Position numbers and translations under genes: made by a program | Shown here: piece after piece, positions 43,610-52,645 of the stretch | Layout: each line of letters starts with the position of its first letter | How positions within the stretch are numbered: the first letter of the stretch is position 1 | Notes under the pieces: generated by a model | Database searches by the model: none | What the model was told of the DNA's origin: nothing | What the model saw: the letters and a program-made list of their open reading frames with translations, nothing else | Source of the DNA: Streptomyces sp. NBC_01471 | GTDB lineage: Bacteria > Actinomycetota > Actinomycetes > Streptomycetales > Streptomycetaceae | Length of the DNA: 64,000 nucleotides | Direction of reading: 5' to 3' | Assembly (NCBI RefSeq): GCF_041438865.1 | Contig: NZ_CP109450.1 | Span: forward strand, 2,273,001-2,337,000

Positions 43610-46600
43610 CGGCCGGCCACCTGGTCCGTCAGCCGGGCGACGGCGTCCCGCACTCCGGCCGCGGCACCGTCAGCGGCGGGCCCGGCGGACTCCAGCAGCG
43701 CGAGGGCGGCCCGGTATTCGCGCAGGGCGTCCAGCGGACCCGCGAGTTCCTCGACGACTGCGGCGCGCGCGGCCCGCGCCGCACCGGCGCGCCCGTCGTC
43801 GTCCACGTCGGTGGCGCGCAGGTAGTGTTCGGCGGCCTGCTGGAGCCGGTCGGGGGTGCCGGTGTGCCGGGCGAGCAGGACCGCGATGTCGCCCCGGGCC
43901 TGCCAGGCGCGCGAGGCCGCGTACGGATCGGGCGCGCCCCGCGCGGCGGCGCCGTAGGCCCAGTCGGCCTCGTAGAGGTCGGTGAGCCCGCCGGTGGCCC
44001 GGTAGCGCGCCAGGTACTGCGCGCCGAGCAACTCCCGGCGCGGGGCCAGTTCGGGGTCCGACTCGGCCGTCTCGTCGACGGCCTCGCGCAGGCGGCGTAC
44101 GGCGTCGTCGAGATCGGCGGGTGCGCCGTCCCGCTCAGCCCGGTGCCCCAGTGCCCGGCCCAGCCGGGTGAGGAGCCGGGCCGGGCGGTCCGGAATCCCG
44201 ACGGAGAGGGCCGCGGTCCAGCTCTCGACGGCGCCGTCCAGGTGCGTCCGGGCCCGGACGGACGCGGGGGGCCGGGCATCCGGGCCGCGCTCCCCCACGG
44301 AGTCGTCGTCCGGACCTCGGTCACGCGTGGGGCCGCCGTCCGGCCGGTCGCTCCCCTGGCGTTCGCCGCCCGGGGCGTCCTGGGTCCCGGGCGCCCCGGG
44401 GTCGATGTGCCCCTGCCAGTGCACGTCCCCCATGCGCCGGAGGCAGTGGTGGCGTACGGCGTCGTCCTCGGCCGCCGCCAGGGCGGCGGCGAGGGCGTCC
44501 AGCACCTCCCACCGCCAGGCCGGGTCACCGCCCTCCAGCTGGGACAGCTCCAGCGCGCCGGCGACCTTCAGCCAGATGTCGGCCCGTTCGGCGCCCCCGG
44601 CGGCCCCGGCGGTCGCGGGCAGCAGCGCCCGGAGCGCGCGGAGCGCGTAGTGCCGGACGACGTCCTCGCTCACCACGTGGCGGGCCAGGTCCAGCTCCAG
44701 GGTGCCGTGCCGCACCCGGTCCCCGGCCCGGCCCGTCGTCTCCGCCAGCCGCTCCGCGAGGGCCGCCGCCGCGTACAGCGGCGTGGTGTCCACCGCCGGC
44801 CCGTTCGCCCTGGACAGCCGTCGCAGCACCTCGATGTGGAGTGCGGCGGCCGCCGGCCACGCCGCCGAGGGCCGCACGGTCTCCGTCAGCCCGCGGAGCC
44901 GGTCGGACGCCGCCGTCAGCAGGTCGGCCACGGTGTCCGCGTCATCCAGGTACGGCCCGGTGGCCTCCCGCAGTACGCTCCTCGCCAGCTCCTGGCCGAG
45001 GTCCCCGGCCTCGGCGGCCACCGCCATGGCGAACAGCACCTCGGCGGCCGCGAACCCGTCCGAGGACTTCACGGTCTCCCAGGCCTCCGCCAGATCGTCG
45101 TCCAGCGCCCGCTGCTGCCAGCGCAGCAGCAGCGCCCGGGACAGCTCCGCCCGGCGCGCCGGCAGAAGCTCACCGCGCCGCTCCCCGTCCACGGCCAGGC
45201 GCAGCAGCCCGATCGCACTGTCGAGGTCCCGCGCGCCGCCGTACTGCTCGTACCGCTGGACGAACTCGGCTGCCCGCGAGGCCAGTTCGCCGGGTGTGCC
45301 GGGCTCGGGCACCGCGACGGGCGGGCCGCCGCGGCGCCGGATCGTGTCCGCGGCGACCTCGGCGAAGACGCGCAGCCCGGCGGGCATCGCGCCGCCGCCC
45401 GCCGGGACGGGCAGCCGCTCGCCGAGTGCGACGGCGGCCATGGCGGGGAAGTTGCGCGCGCTGCGGCCGAAGCGCCGCTGCACGTAGCGCGAACTGTGCC
45501 GCAGTACGAGCTGCTCCTCCGCCCGGTCCAGCCGGGCGGCGAGCAACACCCGCACCCCGTCCAGGAATTCGTAGTACGGGCCGTCCGAAGGGCCGATGTC
45601 GGGCCGTTCGGCCCGCCGTACGATGCCGCCGAGCAGCACCTCGGCCAGCGCCTCGGGCCCGGTACCCGCCAGCATCGTGTGCTGGACGAGGCGCATCACC
45701 GGCAGCACCAGCGGCACCGCCGTCAGGTACTCGGCCAGCCGCTGCGCGGTGGGGGACGCCGTCCGCCGGAACGCGCCGACCCGCTCCTGTCCGGTGAGCG
45801 CCGCCGCGGCCCGCACCGGCGCGCCGGAGGGCCGCTGGTCCCGGCGCACCCAGGCGGCCGCTGTGGACACCGACTGGCCCGTGGCGCCCGACACCAGCCG
45901 GGACCAGCCCTCGACGGAGGTGCGCCGCAGGGCGAGCACCGGGACCGGTCTCGCGTTCCGCGGATCGGATCCGTGCGGCGCGGCGCCGAAATCCAGCCGT
46001 CCCAGGGGCCCTTCGTGCCGCCGCAGCACTCCCCCGTGCGCGGGCAGATGGGTCCGCCGCCACAGCCGCTGCGGCAGCGGCTGGACGACCGCGACCGGGG
46101 TGCCGGCCGACCAGTGGTACAGCAGCCGTTGCAGGACGCCGGAGCGCCACATGGGTCCTGAGCAGTCCGAGAGCAGCAGGATGATCCGGCGGCCGGTGGG
46201 GTCGCCGAGCTGGGCGGCACGGCGCAGCGGGCCCGCCGGGACGCGCCCCGCCGCGTATCCGGCGGCCCCGTCGCCGTCCGGGTGCAGATAGCGGAGCTGG
46301 ACGTCCTGGAAGACTCCGGCGCTCGCGCAGACGCCGGCCAGCTCCTCCAGAGCGCTCTCCCAGGCGACCGTCGACGAGGAGACATCCATCAGGAGCAGCA
46401 GCCGCGGCTTCTGCCGCCGTGCGGCGCGCAGGACGGGAATGACGAGGCCGGTGTCGGCCGCCCGCCCCGCGGTGGCCTCCTCGTCGAGCCTGCGGCCGGG
46501 CGGCAGAGCCGGTGACCGGTAGCGGCGCAGTGGCCGTAACGCGCGCCGGAGTGCGTGCGGATCGGCGAGTGCGGGCGCGGCGGGCGCCAGGACGGGCGAC

Positions 46601-46902
46601 GCCTCCACGGCCGCGGGCGCGCCGTCCGGGTCCGGCGCGGTCAGCAGGGTGGAGGGCGCGGCGGGATCGGCCGCGGGGCGCTCGCCGGGTGCGGCGACGG
46701 GCGCCGGAGGGGGAGCGGGGGTCTTCTGCGGAAGGCTCTGCGGCAGGGCCGCCGCGGCGGAGTCGGGCGATCCGGTACGGCCGGCCAGCCACAGCGCGTC
46801 CGCCAGCTCCCTCGCGTCGATGTCGCGGCCGGACTCCCGCAGCCGCGCGACCAGGGTGGTCAGCGCCACGGCCCGGCCGCTCTCGTCCCGCCCGGCACCC
46901 AT
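43606..46902 (-). CDS. SAV_2336-type vWA-domain protein of a VMAP system
   Basis: 1098 residues from the ATG at 46902, 4 bases after the MoxR stop. The N-terminus has the short SAV_2336 motif (LTTLVARLRESGRDIDAREL, ADALWLAGRTG), then a Pro/Ala linker, then a vWA domain with the MIDAS motif in LLLLMDVSSSTVAWESALEE and IILLLSDCSGPMWRSGVLQR. The C-terminal 600 residues are helical and TPR-like (DLDDAVRRLREAVDETAESD). In the ternary systems described by Kaur, Burroughs, Aravind and colleagues, such a vWA protein works with a MoxR ATPase and a VMAP protein to sense and respond to a threat. All three are present here. Confidence 0.88.
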   Translation of the reverse strand: MGAGRDESGRAVALTTLVARLRESGRDIDARELADALWLAGRTGSPDSAAAALPQSLPQKTPAPPPAPVAAPGERPAADPAAPSTLLTAPDPDGAPAAVEASPVLAPAAPALADPHALRRALRPLRRYRSPALPPGRRLDEEATAGRAADTGLVIPVLRAARRQKPRLLLLMDVSSSTVAWESALEELAGVCASAGVFQDVQLRYLHPDGDGAAGYAAGRVPAGPLRRAAQLGDPTGRRIILLLSDCSGPMWRSGVLQRLLYHWSAGTPVAVVQPLPQRLWRRTHLPAHGGVLRRHEGPLGRLDFGAAPHGSDPRNARPVPVLALRRTSVEGWSRLVSGATGQSVSTAAAWVRRDQRPSGAPVRAAAALTGQERVGAFRRTASPTAQRLAEYLTAVPLVLPVMRLVQHTMLAGTGPEALAEVLLGGIVRRAERPDIGPSDGPYYEFLDGVRVLLAARLDRAEEQLVLRHSSRYVQRRFGRSARNFPAMAAVALGERLPVPAGGGAMPAGLRVFAEVAADTIRRRGGPPVAVPEPGTPGELASRAAEFVQRYEQYGGARDLDSAIGLLRLAVDGERRGELLPARRAELSRALLLRWQQRALDDDLAEAWETVKSSDGFAAAEVLFAMAVAAEAGDLGQELARSVLREATGPYLDDADTVADLLTAASDRLRGLTETVRPSAAWPAAAALHIEVLRRLSRANGPAVDTTPLYAAAALAERLAETTGRAGDRVRHGTLELDLARHVVSEDVVRHYALRALRALLPATAGAAGGAERADIWLKVAGALELSQLEGGDPAWRWEVLDALAAALAAAEDDAVRHHCLRRMGDVHWQGHIDPGAPGTQDAPGGERQGSDRPDGGPTRDRGPDDDSVGERGPDARPPASVRARTHLDGAVESWTAALSVGIPDRPARLLTRLGRALGHRAERDGAPADLDDAVRRLREAVDETAESDPELAPRRELLGAQYLARYRATGGLTDLYEADWAYGAAARGAPDPYAASRAWQARGDIAVLLARHTGTPDRLQQAAEHYLRATDVDDDGRAGAARAARAAVVEELAGPLDALREYRAALALLESAGPAADGAAAGVRDAVARLTDQVAGR

Positions 46903-46906
46903 CGGG

Positions 46907-47935
46907 TCACCTCGGCCCGTTGTCGAGAGGCCGCATCAGCAGGTCGGCGACGCCCTCCTGGCCCGCGGCGTCGCGGCCCGCGGTGTGCTGGACGAGGTAG
47001 ATCGCGTTCAGCAACTGGTCGGTCGGGCGCACTCCGCCGTCCGCCTCGGAACGGACGAACCGGTCGACGAGGCCGATGTACTCGTCGTAGGAGCCGGCGC
47101 CGAAGTGTGCCTGCACCATGGCGGCGAGCCGCTCGTCCCGGGGAGCGGCCAGGTCGAGGTGGATGCACCGGCGCAGCAGCGGAGCGGGGAAGTCGCGCTC
47201 GCGGTTGCTGGTCATGACGACCACCGGGAAGGCCCGGCAGCGCACCCGTCCGCCGGTGACCGGCGCGCGCAGTCCGTCGTCGGTGAGGACCTGGACGGTC
47301 TGCTGCCCCGGCCGGTCGGCGACCCGCTCCAGCTCGGGCAGGGTGAACTCGCCCTCCTCCAGCACGTTGAGGAGGTCGTTGGGGAGGTCGATGTCGCTCT
47401 TGTCCAGCTCGTCGATGAGCAGCACCCGGGGGCGGTCGGCGGCGAGCAGCGCGGTACCGAGCGGGCCGAGCCGCAGATAGCGCCCGATGTCCCCGGCCGG
47501 ATGCGGGCCGCCGGCCGGGCCGTCCTCCAGACGGGCCAGCTGTGCGTCCTGGAGGCGGCCGATGGCGTCGTAGGAGTAGAGGCCGTCGCGGAGTTCGCTG
47601 CGGCTGACGACGGGCCACTGCAGGACGCGGCCGAGGCCGAGTTCGAAGGCGATGTCGTGGGCGAGGGTGCTCTTGCCCGAGCCCGGCTCACCCGTGATCA
47701 GCAGGGGCCGGCGCAGATACAGCGCGGCGTTGATGAGTTGCAGCGCCTCGCTGCCGGGTACCGCGAGGGGGACGGTCCGGTTGCCCAGCCGCCGCCGGGT
47801 CGCGGAGTCGGCCTCCGGCGCCCGGTAGCCGATGGGCGGAGCGTCGAAGGCACGCCAGGCCGGCGGCGCGGGCCGCCGGTCGATCCGCTCCGGATCGGGG
47901 TCTCCGGTGCCGCGGTAGATGAACCATTCGGTCAT
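46907..47935 (-). CDS. MoxR-type AAA+ ATPase
   Basis: 342 residues from the ATG at 47935 (AGGAGCG upstream; ATG at 47953 possible). Walker A PLLITGEPGSGKSTLAHDIA, Walker B RPRVLLIDELDKSDIDLPND, sensor 1 FPVVVMTSNRERDFPAPLLR with the R finger-like RR. MoxR ATPases remodel or load partners together with vWA proteins. It stands directly before the vWA gene and after the VMAP gene, the core of a ternary conflict system. Confidence 0.92.
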   Translation of the reverse strand: MTEWFIYRGTGDPDPERIDRRPAPPAWRAFDAPPIGYRAPEADSATRRRLGNRTVPLAVPGSEALQLINAALYLRRPLLITGEPGSGKSTLAHDIAFELGLGRVLQWPVVSRSELRDGLYSYDAIGRLQDAQLARLEDGPAGGPHPAGDIGRYLRLGPLGTALLAADRPRVLLIDELDKSDIDLPNDLLNVLEEGEFTLPELERVADRPGQQTVQVLTDDGLRAPVTGGRVRCRAFPVVVMTSNRERDFPAPLLRRCIHLDLAAPRDERLAAMVQAHFGAGSYDEYIGLVDRFVRSEADGGVRPTDQLLNAIYLVQHTAGRDAAGQEGVADLLMRPLDNGPR

Positions 47936-48081
47936 CGCTGGTTCGCTCCTCATCGGCGCCGGGCGTTCCGGGATACGTACCCGTCCGGCGCATCGTCAAA
48001 GTCGTTTTCGAGCCATCAGGCATGGACCGGGGCGCCGCCGTGGAGTGCCGTGGAGCGGGCCGCCGGACGGCGCCCCGGAGG

Positions 48082-50058
48082 TCAAGGCGAGTCCAGGGTG
48101 TGTTCGTCGTCGGTGGGCAGGGGTCGCCCGGGATCGTCGTAGAGCAGCATCAGTGGTTCCGGCCACTGGGTCCCGGGGTGCCGCTGGTCGATGTCCTCCC
48201 GCAGATGGCGCAGCCGGTCCGGGAGTTCCGCGGTCCTGCCGACCCCGTCGAACAACGTCTGCACCCGCGTGCGCAGTTCGTCGCAGTACGGCCCGCAGCT
48301 GTGCCCGGCACGGCCCGCGATGTCCCAGAGCGCGATGCCGTGGCCCGCCCGCAGCGTCAGCTCCATGGCGGCGGACCCGGCGCCCCTGCCCGCGGGCCGG
48401 CACAGGACGGGGACGGCACCGGGCGGGAGCGTCTCGTAGTACGCGGGACGCTGGGCGGTACCCGGCTCCGGGATCCGTGCGACGGTCAGCTGCTGGGCCT
48501 CGGCGGTGGACTGCCAGCGGCTCTCCCATCCGGCCTCCCCGCGCCACTGGCCGCGCCGCCCGAGATCACGCACCACCAGCCGGCGCTGCGCCCCCAGCTG
48601 GGTGAGCCCGCCCAGCGGGGCGGCGTCCTGGAGCTGCCAGCGGTGGACGGGGGTGTCGAACCTGCTGAGCGGCAGCGCGATCTCGACCGGCAGCGGGTGG
48701 GCCGCGTCGGGATCCTCCGCGTGCAGCACCTCGTGGAGCCTGCGCCGCAGCGTCTGGTGGTTGTGCCAGGCCGCGTCGGTCCGCGGGGCGGGCCCCTCGT
48801 ACGCGCCGACCTGCTCGCTGCCCCCCTCGCCGTTGAAGAGGTGGATCGTCCACTCGACCAGGGCGGGGTCGTCGTGCAGCGGTTCCATCACGACCGTGAC
48901 CACCGGCCCCTCCTTGGGCCCCGGGTACGGCAGGACGATGCGCTCGGGACGTACGGGGTCGGGCAGCAGCGCGGCGGGCAGCCTGACCCCGGTGACCAGT
49001 TCGTGGTGGAGCGGTTCCGCCACCTGCTCCAGCCTGCGGTCGATCCAGTCGGAGAGCGGGGCCGTCCCACCACCGCGCGCCCCGGCGTACTGGGCGGCCA
49101 GCCGGAGGTAGCGGAGGTGGACGAGCGGGTCGAGCGGCTGCTCGCCGTCGTACAGCAGACCGTGCCCGTCCCGCCAGCTCCGCAGGACGGTCCTGGCCGG
49201 GGGCAGCAGGTCGCCACCGGCCGCCTGCCGGGCGACGGCGGCGACGGGCCCGCCGGTGGCGGGGCCGGGCAGCGCGGCGAGCAGCCCCAGCGCCTCGCGC
49301 CGGTCGCGCGGTGTCCAGCCGCCGGTCCCTGCGGGGCCCGGCGACGGCTGCCGGGCGGTCCAGGTGTGGTGTCCGGTCCGTGCGGCGTGCCAGCGGTCGT
49401 GCGCGGCCATCACCTCCCGGTAGCGGTCGCCGAATCCGCGCAGCGCCCCGGCCGCGATGGCGAGGCCGCCCTCCTTGTCCTTCCTGCGGGACTTGATGAG
49501 GCCGACCACCTCACCGGTGAACGGGTCGAGGAGCGGGCCGCCGGACACGCCCTTGGGGTATTCGGCGCCGGGTTCGATGACCAGTCCGTGGTCCCCGCTG
49601 AGTACGTTGATACCGGCCTTGGCGACGAAGGACACCGGGCCGCCGCCGGGCGCCGCCTGCGGATCCGGCCGGTAGCCGTGCACCACGACCGTGTGCATCG
49701 GCCGTACGTCGCGGTCGGTGAACCACACGCATTCGTGGTCCGTCTCCCGGTCCAGCAGCCGGACCAGGGCGAGATCGCGCTCCGGCGGGATCGACGCCCC
49801 CTCCTTCTCGGCCAGCTGCCAGGCCACCACCTCGGCAGGGGCCGGGATCCCGTCGTTGAAGCCGTCCCCGCGGACCGCGAGGCATCCGCCCGGCCCGGCC
49901 GGCAGATGCGGGCGCAGCACGTGGGCACAGGTCAGCACCCAGCCGGGGGCGATGAAGAAGCCGCTGCCCCAGAAGTCCCGGCCGGTCCCGTCGGCGGGCA
50001 GCAGCTGGACGGTCGCCGCCGCCGCGAGGGTGTTGACGACGTGGTCGGGCTCATTCAT
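48082..50058 (-). CDS. Trypsin-like protease fused to VMAP C-terminal domain
   Basis: 658 residues from the ATG at 50058, overlapping the upstream gene by 8 bases. N-terminal S1-type protease: WGSGFFIAPGWVLTCAHVLR (His), ERDLALVRLLDRETDH (Asp) and YPKGVSGGPLLDPFTGEVVG (Ser). The middle is helical. The C-terminal part (WESRWQSTAEAQQLTVARIP, AAMELTLRAGHGIALWDIAG, WPEPLMLLYDDPGRPLP) fits the VMAP-C domain of vWA-MoxR-associated proteins. There is no signal peptide, so it is cytosolic. The protease is the probable effector released when the MoxR/vWA pair signals. Confidence 0.9.
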   Translation of the reverse strand: MNEPDHVVNTLAAAATVQLLPADGTGRDFWGSGFFIAPGWVLTCAHVLRPHLPAGPGGCLAVRGDGFNDGIPAPAEVVAWQLAEKEGASIPPERDLALVRLLDRETDHECVWFTDRDVRPMHTVVVHGYRPDPQAAPGGGPVSFVAKAGINVLSGDHGLVIEPGAEYPKGVSGGPLLDPFTGEVVGLIKSRRKDKEGGLAIAAGALRGFGDRYREVMAAHDRWHAARTGHHTWTARQPSPGPAGTGGWTPRDRREALGLLAALPGPATGGPVAAVARQAAGGDLLPPARTVLRSWRDGHGLLYDGEQPLDPLVHLRYLRLAAQYAGARGGGTAPLSDWIDRRLEQVAEPLHHELVTGVRLPAALLPDPVRPERIVLPYPGPKEGPVVTVVMEPLHDDPALVEWTIHLFNGEGGSEQVGAYEGPAPRTDAAWHNHQTLRRRLHEVLHAEDPDAAHPLPVEIALPLSRFDTPVHRWQLQDAAPLGGLTQLGAQRRLVVRDLGRRGQWRGEAGWESRWQSTAEAQQLTVARIPEPGTAQRPAYYETLPPGAVPVLCRPAGRGAGSAAMELTLRAGHGIALWDIAGRAGHSCGPYCDELRTRVQTLFDGVGRTAELPDRLRHLREDIDQRHPGTQWPEPLMLLYDDPGRPLPTDDEHTLDSP

Positions 50059-50449
50059 CGGCAGGCTGCTGGGCGGCGGTACCGGCGGTCGCGGTGTTCG
50101 TGTCCCCGGTGTTCCCGTTCCCGTTGTTCTCGGCGAGTTTCCAGGTCAGGGACACCTGGAGGGCCGTCTTCGCCTCCGCCCCGGCGAGGACCGAGATGAC
50201 CTTCCCCTCCTTGACGCTGAACTCCAGGCCGAAGGTGACGGTGGCCTCGTCGGGGCACGCGGCCCGCGCGGCGTCCAGCACCGAACCGCCGACACCGGCG
50301 ATCACCCGCCGGAGATCGTCCACCCGGTTCTGCAGCACCTCCGCGACGCCGACGTCCTCGTACCCGTCGCCGTGCGCGCCGGACGTGGTCAGCCGGGCGT
50401 GCACGACCGCACCTCCCGGCAGGACGATTTCCTGTACCTCGGCCGCCAT
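50051..50449 (-). CDS. CU044_2847-type (Trypco1-like) protein
   Basis: 132 residues. IVLPGGAVVHARLT at the start, a helical VAEVLQNRVDDLRRVIAGVG, and EATVTFGLEFSVKEGKVISV with LQVSLTWKLAEN match the small 'trypsin-co-occurring' family. The C-terminal 25 residues are Asn/Gly/Thr-rich. It is the first gene of the conflict cluster and overlaps the protease-VMAP gene by 8 bases. It probably acts as a regulator or adaptor of the protease. Confidence 0.85.
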   Translation of the reverse strand: MAAEVQEIVLPGGAVVHARLTTSGAHGDGYEDVGVAEVLQNRVDDLRRVIAGVGGSVLDAARAACPDEATVTFGLEFSVKEGKVISVLAGAEAKTALQVSLTWKLAENNGNGNTGDTNTATAGTAAQQPADE

Positions 50450-50614
50450 GGCTCCCCCGTATCGATCAAGTCACCTTACGGAAAGGTTACTTGGACCATG
50501 ACGAGGTTACTGGTCCGCCCGGTTGCGGAGGAGTGCGGAACCCGCCACGAACCGGACGGGCCGCTGCCGCGCATAATCTGAAAGGGAACATCCGGAACGC
50601 ATCAGGAGCGATAC

Positions 50615-50803
50615 GTGTACTTCACCGACCGCGGCATCGAGGAACTGGAGAAGCGGCGGGGCGAGGAGGAGGTCACCTTCGAGTGGCTCGCCGAGCAGCT
50701 GCGTACCTTCGTGGACCTGAACCCGGACTTCGAAGTTCCGGTCGAGCGCCTGGCGACCTGGCTGGCCCGGCTGGACGACGACGAGGACGACGAGGACGCG
50801 TAG
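50615..50803 (+). CDS. DUF6104 protein
   Basis: 62 residues from the GTG at 50615, with AGGAG 7 bases before. YFTDRGIEELEKRRGEEEVT, FEWLAEQLRTFVDLNPDFEV, PVERLATWLARLDDDEDDED: a short acidic protein conserved in streptomycetes. There is no known function. It stands alone, divergent from the conflict cluster. Confidence 0.85.
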   Translation: MYFTDRGIEELEKRRGEEEVTFEWLAEQLRTFVDLNPDFEVPVERLATWLARLDDDEDDEDA

Positions 50804-50861
50804 GCCCGGTCCAGCGCCGCCCGGACCGCACCGTCCGGCCGGCGCCGCCCGGCCACCGGGA

Positions 50862-51668
50862 TCAGGCTCCCGCCCGCATCCGGTCGTACGTGAGGCCCAG
50901 GACCCCGTGCGCCACCAGCAGCGCGGCCGCCGCCGTCCACCCCGCCCGGCGGCGGCTGAAGCCCCAGAGCGCGAGCGGGACGCCGGCCGCCAGCTGGGCC
51001 GCGCCGAGCGCGCGGGCCCGCGGGCCGCGCAGCCAGGGACCGAGCGCGCCGTCCTCGAAGGCGGCGAGCTCCGCCCGTACGGTCTCCCGCAGGCCCGTCG
51101 GCTCGATCAGCCGGGTGTCCGGGTGGACCCTGGCCACCTCGCGCAGCCGGTCGGCGGGGTCCCCGGGGGTGAGGCCGGTGGGCAGGGTGAGGCCGGCCCG
51201 GGCGAGGACCGCGGTGAGGCCGGTCAGCCGCGAGCGGGAGTCGGCGAGCGGGTCCGGGAGGGTGAGCTCGGTCAGCGCCTGGAGATCCAGTACGGGATCG
51301 AGGCGCAGCCGTGCGCCGAACGTGCGCATCGCCCCGTCCTCACCGACCGGCGCACCGTCCGCCCGCCACACGTAACCGACCGGACGCCGGAAGCCGGAGG
51401 CCAGGGTGAGGCCCGACCGGTCGCAGTCCCACCAGAGGGCGAGCACCGGCCAGTCCGACGCGACCGCGAGCGTGGTGACCCAGCCGCCGGCCACCCGGTC
51501 GACGGGTTCCTCCCCGTGCAGCCAGGGCTTTCCCTCGGGGACGAGCACGCTCCACCGTTCACCCGCCGGGGCGAGAAGCAGCTGCTCCCCCAGCACCTGG
51601 GCCGCGGACCGTGCGGCGGCCGGGTCCGCCCGGCAGAGCAGCAGGACACCTGTGGCGTTCTCTGACAT
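50862..51668 (-). CDS. Hypothetical protein with C-terminal membrane segments
   Basis: 268 residues from the ATG at 51668. The first 200 residues form a soluble domain (VLLLCRADPAAARSAAQVLG, VTTLAVASDWPVLALWWDCD, VGYVWRADGAPVGEDGAMRT). The last 60 contain two hydrophobic stretches (LGAAQLAAGVPLALWGF and WTAAAALLVAHGVLGL), so it is probably tail-anchored with the soluble part inside. It is divergent from the DUF4097/PadR operon. Function unknown. Confidence 0.75.
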   Translation of the reverse strand: MSENATGVLLLCRADPAAARSAAQVLGEQLLLAPAGERWSVLVPEGKPWLHGEEPVDRVAGGWVTTLAVASDWPVLALWWDCDRSGLTLASGFRRPVGYVWRADGAPVGEDGAMRTFGARLRLDPVLDLQALTELTLPDPLADSRSRLTGLTAVLARAGLTLPTGLTPGDPADRLREVARVHPDTRLIEPTGLRETVRAELAAFEDGALGPWLRGPRARALGAAQLAAGVPLALWGFSRRRAGWTAAAALLVAHGVLGLTYDRMRAGA

Positions 51669-51709
51669 GGCACCACGCTAGGGCAGATCCCCGCATTCCA
51701 CCCCCGCGC

Positions 51710-51758
51710 TTGACTTCACCCAACCGCGATATATCGTGTTCTTCAGAAGACGCGATAT
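51710..51758 (+). promoter_or_regulatory. Promoter with 28-bp operator before DUF4097/PadR operon
   Basis: TTGACT (51710-51715) and a -10-like TATCGT (51732-51737) are 16 bases apart. A 28-bp imperfect palindrome (51731-51758; arms ATATCG...TCTTC and GAAGA...CGATAT) covers the -10 and start region. It is the likely binding site of the PadR protein encoded in the operon. Confidence 0.75.
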
Positions 51759-51792
51759 GTTGCGTCGCAGCCGACCCGTGGAGGTAAGTCCC

Positions 51793-52644
51793 ATGTCCGA
51801 GAGGTCAGTGGCGGAGCCGCAGAAGCTCTCCTTCGACGAACCCGTGACGGCGCTGAACGTGCGCATCATCAACGGCACGGTCAATGTCGTGGGCACCGAC
51901 GACGCCGTGCTGAACGAACAGGGCGGCGCCCGGCTGGAGATCTCCGAGATCGAGGGACCGCCCCTGATCGTGACGCTGGAGAACGGCACGCTGACCGTGG
52001 CCTACGAGGACCTGCCCTGGAAGGGCTTCCTGAAGTGGCTCGACCGCAAGGGCTGGCACCGCAAGGCCGTCGTCTCGGTCGCGGTGCCCGCGTCGGCGCG
52101 GGTCGAGGTCGGCGTGGCGGGCGCGGGCGCGGTCGTCTCCGGGATCCGGGGACGTACGGAGGTCCGCGGGGTCTCCGGCGACACCGCCCTGGTCGGCCTC
52201 TCCGGCAGCGTTCTCGCCGGAACCGTGTCGGGGAACGTCGAGGCGCAGGCCGTCAGCGGCGACCTCCGCTTCCACTCGGTCTCCGGGGACCTCACCGTGA
52301 TCGAGGGCGCCGGCTCCTCCGTACGGGCGGAATCGGTCAGCGGCGACATGGTCGTCGACCTCGACGCGACCGGCAGGCCGACCGACATCGCCCTCAGCAC
52401 CGTCTCCGGCAAGGTCGCCATCCGGCTGGCCCAGCCGACGGACGCCGAGGTCAGCGCGAACACCACGAGCGGCGCCGTGTCGAACGCCTTCGAGGATCTG
52501 CGGGTCAGTGGCCAGTGGGGTGCCAAGAAGATCACCGGCACCCTCGGCGCGGGCACCGGCAGCCTCCGGGCGACCACCGTGAGCGGGGCCATCGCCCTGC
52601 TGCGCAGGCCCGCACAGGACGACATCGCCGAGAAGGTGCTCTGA
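51793..52644 (+). CDS. DUF4097 beta-helix-type protein
   Basis: 283 residues from the ATG at 51793 with GGAGGTAA upstream. After residue 100 it is built of short strands that repeat (VSGDTALVGLSGSVLAGTVS, VSGNVEAQAVSGDLRFHSVS, VSGDLTVIEGAG, VSGDMVVDLDATG), the DUF4097 'adhesin-like' right-handed helix. There is no signal peptide. It sits directly before the padR gene and shares its promoter; such pairs are widespread in Streptomyces, and a role in envelope stress is guessed, not shown. Confidence 0.88.
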   Translation: MSERSVAEPQKLSFDEPVTALNVRIINGTVNVVGTDDAVLNEQGGARLEISEIEGPPLIVTLENGTLTVAYEDLPWKGFLKWLDRKGWHRKAVVSVAVPASARVEVGVAGAGAVVSGIRGRTEVRGVSGDTALVGLSGSVLAGTVSGNVEAQAVSGDLRFHSVSGDLTVIEGAGSSVRAESVSGDMVVDLDATGRPTDIALSTVSGKVAIRLAQPTDAEVSANTTSGAVSNAFEDLRVSGQWGAKKITGTLGAGTGSLRATTVSGAIALLRRPAQDDIAEKVL

Positions 52645-52645
52645 C

